The position numbers and the translations under genes are program-made. Positions 57,152-64,000 of a stretch of DNA of 64,000 bases are shown piece after piece. Source of the DNA: Ancistrus triradiatus (taxonomy: Eukaryota > Chordata > Actinopteri > Siluriformes > Loricariidae); the NCBI GenBank assembly GCA_025084515.1, contig JAJAGP010001663.1, forward strand, positions 62,001 to 126,000, in the 5' to 3' direction. The number at the start of each line of letters is the position of its first letter. Position 1 is the first letter of the stretch. The notes below the pieces were generated by a model. The model worked only from the letters and a program-made list of their open reading frames with translations. It searched no databases and was not told the origin of the DNA.

Positions 57152-58168
57152 TCTCTTTAGCAGAGGACGCTGACTGTGACATTTTTGGAAACCTTGACAT
57201 CATGAATAGCAGTGACACAGAGTGTGAAAAAAATGAGGCTGGCACAGAAAACAAGCCTGACGAACAGCCTGACAATGCACAGCAAGGCTATGCTGTTGCT
57301 TTTGACAGAAGATGTTAGCCAAGAAATTTTGGCATTTGGAGACAATGTCTATGCCATTGCTCCTGCTGAAGGAAATCAACACAGGTACCAATACACTCAA
57401 TGACCCACAGTGACTCAAAAATATTTCCCAAAGAAGATATTTTAATGTAAGGCTCTTCAGTGCTCACAATCGCTTTGCAGTGGATACAAACTACATTTTC
57501 TTTGCCCAGTTTGTAACTGAGATGCACTCTGCGATGTCAGGCATGTCTACTCAGATGCGTAAAGGCAAAGTTTACACAAAAGATGGGCGTAAGATAAACA
57601 ATGTATTGCTAAAAGACAAACGTGAAGTTCAGAACCTTATTAAACAAGGGGAAACAATGCAATTCATGCAGCCACTCCAAGCTTACTGGGAGAAAACTAT
57701 GAAAGATCTCTTTGCTATGCTGAGACAGTTGGGAATCCCAACGTTTTTCTGCACGTTCAGTGCAGATGAAATGAGGTGGCCTGAGATAATAACAGCCATC
57801 AAAAGACAGCAGGGTCAAACTGTAAGCTTCCCTGATATGGACTGGGCCAGCAAATGTGAAGTTATAAGAAGTAATCCTGTAACAGTCATTAGAAAGTTTG
57901 AAAAATGAGTAGAGGCTCTAATGAGAGACCTAATTTTCTCTCCTGTTCAGCCCATAGCCAAAGTAGTTGACATGTTTTATAGGGTAGAATTCCAGGTCAG
58001 AGGATCAGCACATATCCACTGCCTTTTCTGGATAAAGGATGTACCAGAATTTGAAAGCAACTCTGATGAATAGGTGACGGAATTAATTGATAAATACATA
58101 ACATGTCAGCTGCCGGATGAACAGACAGATCCAGAACTGCATGAGATTGTGAACCAGGTGCAGTCCCA
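57152..58168 (+). pseudogene. Helentron Rep N-terminal half, copy B
   Basis: Colinear with A 18445-19545. It contains SLAEDADCDIFGNLDI, a 142-residue open frame at 57480-57908 (YIFFAQFVTEM, IPTFFCTFSADEMRWPE, DMDWASKCEV) and, after the shared TGA (57906), FRVEFQVRG-type sequence with the HUH motif AHIHCLFWI (about 58008). A TAG at 58072 breaks the next part. Sequence between the SLAEDAD region and FFAQF is shortened compared with A (about 57365-57380). Confidence 0.75.
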
Positions 58169-58455
58169 CCCAGGAAAAAATATACTGTGAATGTTCATAG
58201 TAAAACTGTGAATTGCTTGACAGTTTAAATGTGAATTTTCACAGTTTGACCATGAACTTCACAGTTCTATTATGAATTTTTGATGGTAATTTGACAACTT
58301 GATGGTTCTACTGTGAAATTTCATGGTACAACTGTAAACTTGGTTGACTATAAACTGACCATGAATTATTTTACAGTTGTACTATGAATGTAGGTGGTAA
58401 TTTGGCCACTTCATGGTTCTACTGTCAAATTTCACAGTACATTTTTTTTCCTGGG
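58169..58455. mobile_element. 287-bp MITE in copy B
   Basis: CCCAGGAAAAAA at the left and TTTTTTTTCCTGGG at the right form the terminal inverted repeat, extending with TACTGTGAA and TTCACAGTA. Copy A shows the empty site (GCAGTCCCACAGCAG, 19531). The likely target duplication is only CA. No coding capacity. Internal words (GGTAATTTG, CATGGTTCTACTGT) occur twice, so part of it is a tandem pair of about 115 bp. Superfamily not assigned. Confidence 0.8.
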
Positions 58456-58784
58456 CACAGCAGAAACTACACAAAATCATGCAAGACTCTGAGACGCTGA
58501 GGACGTGTGGGTGACTGGCTTGCCAGAGAAATACAAAGCCAGGCCACAGACTTCAGAGTTTCAATGGATGTGCATGGCTGACTTTGCATCCAATTGGATG
58601 TGCATCCAATTACAGAATAGTTAAAGGCAAAAACGTCATACCACTTCTAGATAACATAGAATTTATTCAGAAATGAACAAAAGGCAAACCTGCTGTCATT
58701 AGATGTACGTGGTTTCCAGAAAAAAAGACCCTGAATAGTTTCATGGTTCCCTGCTCAAAATATACCTCCCTTATAGAACAGATG
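58456..58784 (+). pseudogene. Helentron Rep-helicase linker remnant, copy B
   Basis: Matches A 20216-20510 (GLPEKYKARPQTSEFQW-type coding, FIQK then TGA). A 13-base repeat (TTGGATGTGCATCCAATT region, 58588-58610) is inserted. To its left about 650 bp of Rep including both catalytic Tyr codons is missing. To its right the whole helicase is missing. Confidence 0.75.
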
Positions 58785-59423
58785 AGGGTTTGCACTGTCA
58801 TTTCGAAGACATGTGCAAACATCATGAAATCTGCCTTGGAGACATTGTATGTCTCACAGAAAACCACATGTTTGGTTCGACAGTGCCTCAAGAACTCTTT
58901 CTTGAAGGATATAACATTTACAGCCGTAACCAACATGTATGTTGCAACAGTTATCCACAGATGGCTAGCCAAAAGGCTGGGGGTATTGCAGTGTATGCAA
59001 AAAAATCACTTAGGTGCCAAAGTAATGAAACATGTACAGGGAGTCACCGACATGGAGTTCTTGGCTTTGAAAGTGACAGCCCCAGAACGAGCTTTGATAG
59101 TGACCATTTACAGACCTCCTAACTATAGTACAAAAGATTTTTTGCCAAATCTTATTAATCTTTTGGATGCCTTTGCTATGATGGATTATGACCATGTTAT
59201 CATCTGTGGGGATTTAAATGAAAATCTTTTGTTCAAAAATGCAGCGCCCATTGCTGAATTGCTTTCATTGAGAGGATACACACAGATGATACAAACTGTA
59301 ACTACTGAGAAGAATACACTTCTGGACCCTGTTTTCACATCTCAGCCACAAAAATGCATAGCTTCTGGTGTATTAAACACATACTACAGCTATCACAATC
59401 TAGTCTGTGCTGTTGTGATATGA
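58785..59423 (+). pseudogene. AP-like endonuclease, copy B, near-complete
   Basis: Two frames (58790-59050 and 59035-59423, one frameshift in an A-run near 59006) give GLHCHFEDM, DIVCLTENHMFG (the position after Glu is Asn instead of Thr), GVTDMEFLALKV, IVTIYRPPNYSTKDFLPNLI, VIICGDLNENLL, KNTLLDPVFTS and YYSYHNLVCAVV, which carries the last block with His. This block is deleted in A, so B shows how the full domain ends. Endonucleases of this fold cut DNA. Their role in Helentrons is not established. Confidence 0.8.
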
Positions 59424-61339
59424 AAATGACCAGAAAGCCTCTATCTAGTCTTTTTCAGCATGCACTGTTGTATCCAGACAGGTATGCAGACAGTTTTTTA
59501 GTCTTCGTTTAAAGTTGCCTCGAGCCTGGCAAGCTTTCAAAGACTAGACAGGGATTTAAATTAAGTACTGGAGTCAATCTTATTCTACACTTATTCGATG
59601 GGTCAGCATAGGTGATGTGTCACAAAAAAATTCTAATACTCCAATAGAAATTAGACCACTCAACACAAATGTGCCTGTTGCTCCATAAAGTTCAGGTTCT
59701 GAATCTCTGCCTCATAGCCAGTACTGTTCTGAATAGGTCTACCATGTACAATTGTTCTGGCTCTCTCTGCCTCATTGCTTATGGTCTGCACCTCGAAACA
59801 AAACCATTCAACACAACAACAAAAACACTCTAATGTGCCTGTTAGTAAAACTATGTGTTACCTACCTTCAGCCTGTCATCTCCCCTTATCTAGCGCTTTA
59901 CCACACTCAATACTCGGCGGCACTGATCAAGCATGATGGTGTCAGTAGCTGGCGACTCGGGTGTGGTACTGCCCATGTAAAATGCCAAACCAACATAAAA
60001 AAAAAAAACAGTCAACACAAATGTGCCTGTTGCTCCTCAAAGTTAATGTTCTGTATCTCTCTCGCCCTCATTCCTGGAAACAAGCTAAACCACTCAACAT
60101 AAACATGCTCACTGTTGTGATTTAAAAATGACCAGAAAGCCTCTATAATCTCTGATTTTTTTTCAGCACGCACTGTTGTACCCTGATGAGGAATTCGTTG
60201 TGTGTAAACAGATGGATCTCTGGTTTAGGTAGAGTGTTCCAGCTGGGCTATACGTAGCCCTTCCATCGGTACACTGGTTTGTTATTTTGCCTTTGTTATT
60301 TTAGAGGTAAGCCTGGGTGGAGATTTTAGACTCTCTAGGGGGTATGCAGTCAGATTTTGAGTCTGAAGTTCTTCGTTTAAAGTCACCTCAAGCCCAGCAA
60401 GCTTTCGAAGACTAGACAGGGATTTAAATTAAGTACTGGAGTCGATCTTATTCTACACTTATTTGATGGGTCAGCATAGGTGTTGTGTCACAAAAAAAAT
60501 TCTAATACTCCAATAGAAATAAGACCACTCAACACAAATGTGCCCGTTTCTCCATAAACATAGCGGGTGACGTACTGTCCGTCTGCCACATCAGCTCAAT
60601 GTCCTCCCAGAGTGTAGTCAATTCCAAATCGTCACTGTCTCTCCTCAGTTTGGTCTGGGAAATGTAGTGTAAACTAATTGAAGATTAAAATGTAGCTATA
60701 GGTCATATACATAGTTTAAGTAGATCACAAAATTTTTCTTCTATAATTTTGTTAATTATATCTAGTGGGATGCAGAAGGCAAAACAAAGAAACCCAACAA
60801 AAAAAAATTGTGTATTTTATCGTATTGTATTGTGTTCCTACATTATTATATTGTAGTCTTCTGTTCTGTATTCTCCTGTTCCATATTGTTCTGTTGTACC
60901 CTTTACTCTCCAGCTTGTGCTTTCATGTGTCTGTATAACCTGTTCATGTTTTTCAGAAGTTATACAGAAGTTTGACACCATTGCATCCAGGCTGGTATGT
61001 AAAAAATAAATAAATAAAAATTCCATTTTATTGTTGTGTGTTGTTCCTCTTTGTTCTGTTCTGAACTTTACTCTTCAGCTTGTGATTTTATGCATGTATA
61101 TAACCTTGTTGTTGTGTTTCAGAAGTTCTACAGCATTATGTTCAGGCTGGTAATCTGATTTCGGATAAATAAGTTGCGACTGTTTATATTCATATAAAAC
61201 GTGAGTTAGGATGGACGATGATGCTAAAAATACCAGACATGTAAACCTGAGAGGATATTCCTCAATGACAGCTGTCTGGAAGCCTGAGTCTGTCTATAAA
61301 AAAAAACAAAAAAAACATTAGACTCATTAACATTGATAT
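59424..61339 (+). other. 3' non-coding region of copy B, part 1
   Basis: Colinear with A after about 59890. The block AGACTAGACAGGGATTTAAA to GTGCCTGTTGCTCCATAAA occurs twice (59535-59690 and 60412-60560), each preceded by a TTTTTCAG then CA(T/C)GCACTGTTGTA string (59451, 60164). Two of the roughly 190-bp units (60815-60995, 61020-61155) remain of the three in A. The frame 59752-60102 has no recognised motif. Confidence 0.5.
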
Positions 61340-61430
61340 TTGAGTGTCAGCGCAGTGCTTTAGAGATCCAGGTTCAAATCCCCTCCCACACACCTGTGTG
61401 GAGTTTGTATATTCCCCCTGTGTCTGAGTG
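61340..61430 (+). mobile_element. SINE fragment with tRNA-like B box (copy B)
   Basis: CAGGTTCAAATCCCCTCCC contains a good B box (GGTTCAAATCC), followed by CACACCTGTGTGGAGTTTG. Orthologous in position to 24355-24450. Confidence 0.55.
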
Positions 61431-62196
61431 GGCGATGTAAACATTAATCTTAGTCTTTCAGCCCTAGTACATGTTCAAAGTTAGCAGGTATTTTGTAAGT
61501 GAATGCTGCATTGTTTAATGTTTTAAAAGATATGTTAAATACTGAGCAGAGACTTGAGGTTTATAAGTACTGCATACTGCATGATAACATATGGTTAAAA
61601 TGGATTGCCTTTACAGTCCTGTTATTGCACTTTGTCACCTTCAGTGCATGTTCATGTTTTTCAACATGCCTTTTAAAAATGTATAATTATAATAATGAAA
61701 AATCTTCAAGTATGAAGTACTGCATTTATTGTGTATTTTCCTCCAAATACAGCTTTTTGAGCATTCATTACATGTAATCTGTGTTTATTTCTCAGCACCA
61801 TCACACCATTGAGTCTTATCAAAGGTTAAACCTGTATTTTGCGGATAGCAGGTGTGCTGACCTACACTTGGACACAGGCAGCATTCAGCTTTTGAAAATT
61901 GGTTCAAACTAAGACTTAGTGCTGTTGTACTCGAGTCCAGTCTCAGCCTCAATTGGACTCGGTCTCATTTCAGTCTCGGGGTAAGGTGGAATTGGTAACT
62001 GATGTTTAGACCACCTGAACGCGTCTGTACGAGGTAATGTTAATTTTAAACTGAAATCAATGAAGTAGTTATTGCTTTACTTGAGTGTGTCCACAAAATC
62101 CAGAATTATTATTAAATTTCCACATTTAATAATAAAAATGGGTAGAATTTATATTGTTTGCCATATTCAGATAACATTATGTAGTGACTTCTGATT
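61431..62196 (+). other. 3' non-coding region of copy B, part 2
   Basis: Colinear with A 24451-25170, about 90 percent alike by eye. No gene seen. Confidence 0.5.
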
Positions 62197-62730
62197 GTTT
62201 TACTGGGGCTCAAGCCGCAAATGTTTTGAGTAGTATAACCCCAGATATAACTTTTAACATTATATTTAACATTATAGGTAACATTATATCTAATATGTAA
62301 TGTTATTGTCTTTATATTCTTTTAACATAACAGCTAAAGTCAGCATAGATCTCTGTCAGGTCTTTTATCTTTGATTATGCTTTGTGCACATACAGTATAT
62401 CACTGGACTTATTAAATGTAAGTATACTCAACCTTATCATTTCTATAATGTAATAACTTTAAACAATTTTCTGTATAACACATTTTTCAAGTGATATGAA
62501 CAATTAAATTTAAACACTGGTTATTTTAAGTTTTACATATAACACAATGATCATTCAGGGCTTAATGGAAGTAAACACTTGGGCCAAAATAGTTATTTCC
62601 CTCCAGGCTTCCATTTCCATCATTTAGGTTCCATTTGACAACATCAAATACAGAAAAAAAAACGCATTTTATTTTTTGTGGTTTAAAATATGTCTGGATG
62701 CTGGTAAAGCTAAATCCAAAATTTGGAACA
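62197..62730 (+). other. B-only segment resembling the element's own 5' intron
   Basis: Absent from A, where GTGACTTCTGATT (25166) continues directly. 62200-62330 matches A 14690-14790 (TTTTAC(T/C)GGGG, AATGTTTTGAGTA, TTTTAAC(A/G)TTAT). The rest is AT-rich without a clear match. Confidence 0.5.
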
Positions 62731-62797
62731 GATACAAGTTATTCAAGAGTTGCACTATTGATCAACATGTGTCTCAAAATTATCACCTCTAAGAATA

Positions 62798-63128
62798 CAA
62801 ATAAATTCAAGCCTGTCACTATAAATCATGATGTTGCAAGTTTTTTATGTTTTCTGTGATAGAACAAACAAATACAAGTCACATTTCAGAGTTTTCCTAT
62901 TTATCTGAATAAAATGGCCTAAAAAATGCCTCTCTATCAGTGAGCTGTGTGTTGGCCCTTTAAATGCCTCACCTTGCTCTCTGTGAGCCACAGCAAGCTG
63001 TTTGACATGTCGTTCTAAAGCTCTGGGTGTCTGCTTTCCATTGGAAGAGGGGTCAGTCACTCTGCCCTCATACAGAGCCCGCCTGCTGCTGTTCTCCTTA
63101 GTGAGACAGAACTCCTCTATTTGTGACA
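62798..63128 (-). other. B-only insert with an exon-like segment
   Basis: A goes from CTCTAAGAAA to CATGCTGACTAAAACC (25260-25275), while B has about 330 extra bases between the same words. No terminal repeats or target duplication were seen, which fits filler gained during rolling-circle replication better than insertion of a transposon. Confidence 0.55.
62973..63116 (-). pseudogene. Putative captured host exon, 144 bp
   Basis: On the minus strand, acceptor ACAAATAG|AGGAGTTC and donor GAGCAAG|GTGAGG enclose 144 bp that is open throughout and reads EEFCLTKENSSRRALYEG, then RVTDPSSNGKQTPRAL and ERHVKQLAVAHREQ. Its composition (GC-rich, balanced amino acids) is unlike the AT-rich surroundings. 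I do not recognise the protein family. Exon status and host origin are inferences. An alternative is a chance frame in a unique sequence. Confidence 0.45.
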
Positions 63129-63612
63129 AGCTGACTAAAACCACTAACTAATGGAAATAGGAAGATGGCGAACAAGTTACATCTTGAACATTTACAAGAG
63201 CCCTCCCTTAGGTGAAATCTCATGTGGACTTTACACGGAATCTCGTGTTGTGCAGAGAGTACATGGGTAAAGCACACGGAGCTCCAGTTACAATGGAAAT
63301 TAATGGATGTTGATGAGACAAGGTGAGCAAGCGAAAAAAGGACATTACTGACATTTTATCTGCAGTTTAACAGTATTCTAGAGTTGTTTTGATGGTAAGT
63401 GAATTTTCTGTGACAAAATCAAAAGTTGTTTTACATTTTAAGTATATATTAAAAGGCAAAATAGTTGGCGAGGTGTGGTTGTTTAGGTAAACAAACATGG
63501 CAGACAACTGTGTTCGATTTCTGGGCCTGGGGCTCCTGGCAATACGTAAAATATGAGTCAGTTTTCAAACTACAGCCTTCAAAATTGGCATACTCGGTCC
63601 CTGATACATGTC
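63129..63612 (+). other. 3' subterminal region of copy B
   Basis: Colinear with A 25268-25784 (GCCCTCCCTTAGGTGA, AACAAACATGGCAGACAAC). It ends in GGGCCTGGGGCTCCTGGCAA and a 138-bp-unit-like remnant (GTCAGTTTTCAAACTACAGC). Confidence 0.55.
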
Positions 63613-63652
63613 ACAACACACTCGCAGTTTCTGCAGGAACTGCACTTTCTAG
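63613..63652 (+). repeat. 3' terminus of copy B
   Basis: ACAACACACT (63613-63622), GCAGTTTCTGCAGGAACTGC (63624-63643), ACTTT and CTAG (63649-63652). Confidence 0.8.
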
Positions 63653-64000
63653 TTAGTGTTTCAGATAAGTTATTGATTAAAGATTTTTGGAGTTATGACC
63701 AATTGATTGAGAGGTCCAAAATTGCTTGAAACTGAGATTTTAGGGATTTACATTAATTCACTTTTTAACTGAACAAATTTGTCTAAAATTCTTATACTTT
63801 CATGTAGAAACTCCATTTAAACTTCAAATGGTAGAGATACTTCCCCTTCATGAAACATCAAAATATCTCATCGCTCAACAAATTATTTTTTGAGATGACG
63901 ATTTGTTCCGAACTAGGTATTGATTTTCCTCTCATTGACCATCATTATAATTGCCTCAACTCCGATTTGGCAATTTCTAATGTCCTAATGTCCTAGCGAT
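63653..64000 (+). mobile_element. N5: start of a further Helentron-like member
   Basis: Begins within a 420-bp unit (TTTCAGATAAGTTATTGATT, GGTAGAGATACTTCCCCTTC at about 63829) and runs off the window in the joint text (CATTATAATTGCCTCAACTC). The normal 5' block is missing, so this member is 5'-truncated, or copy B inserted into it and its left part lies elsewhere. Confidence 0.6.

Larger units (their letters stand above)
45459..63652 (+). mobile_element. Helentron-like element, coding copy B
   Basis: Same plan as copy A, from TTTTATTTTTATTATTCCAT to CTAG at 63649-63652, with the TCCCATTCA hairpin (45617), one and a half 420-bp units, a degenerate joint, the upstream region with CCAAT, the broken Rep/endonuclease gene and a longer 3' region. 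Five insertions are recognisable: a LINE (48526), a LINE tail (53526), Tc1 (55087), a MITE (58169) and an exon-like segment (62798-63128). It lost about 650 bp of Rep and 1.86 kb of helicase, so it cannot be autonomous. Confidence 0.7.

Overview
The window has no recognisable host gene, tRNA, rRNA or CRISPR array. It looks like a transposon-dominated stretch of a ray-finned (teleost) fish genome. The basis is the repeat mix: an EN-bearing Helitron/Helentron, an L2-type LINE with an esterase ORF1 and a CTGACTTG-type tail, an L1-like LINE, a CR1/Rex1-like LINE, a Tc1 element whose terminal repeats match the type common in fish, a SINE fragment and a MITE. The species cannot be read from the sequence.

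The main observation is that almost everything from about 2.2 kb to the end is one head-to-tail series of related rolling-circle (Helentron-like) elements, all on the + strand. They are: a fragment N0 (about 560-1345); N1 (2245-7591); coding copy A (7592-25824); short N2 (25825-26880); N3 (about 26881-42600); N4 (about 42601-45458); coding copy B (45459-63652); and the start of another, N5 (63653-64000). Members share a 5' block with a conserved hairpin, a tandem block of about 420-bp units, an array of 138-bp units (3 to about 22 copies), and a 3' end made of GCAACACACT, a 20-bp near-palindrome, ACTTT and CTAG. AGTGTGTTGC-type sequence, the inverse of GCAACACACT, is found at the N4 5' end.

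Copies A and B carry the decayed transposase gene. In order it encodes a papain-fold-like cysteine protease domain, a charged region built of 18-residue repeats, a Cys/His-rich DUF6570-like domain, a HUH/two-tyrosine Rep domain, a PIF1-type helicase and an AP-like endonuclease. A keeps Rep and helicase but lost the endonuclease C-terminus. B lost the Rep tyrosines and the whole helicase but keeps a longer endonuclease. A 2.5-kb region upstream of the ORF is shared by both and contains a CCAAT box and splice-like signals, so the gene was probably spliced. B also carries a 144-bp exon-like segment on the minus strand that A lacks, possibly a captured host exon.

Later insertions sit on top of this array. 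A 5'-truncated L2 lies in A (8170-11220), with an internal deletion plus inversion. A full-length-looking L1 (29399-41079) sits in the 138-bp array of N3 and is itself split by a full-length-looking L2 (32463-38056). B contains a single-ORF CR1/Rex1-like LINE (48526-51588), an inverted LINE tail (53526-53950), a Tc1 element (55087-57149) and a MITE (58169-58455). Many target-site duplications can be read directly because A and B serve as empty sites for each other. All coding regions are pseudogenes by frameshift, stop or deletion.
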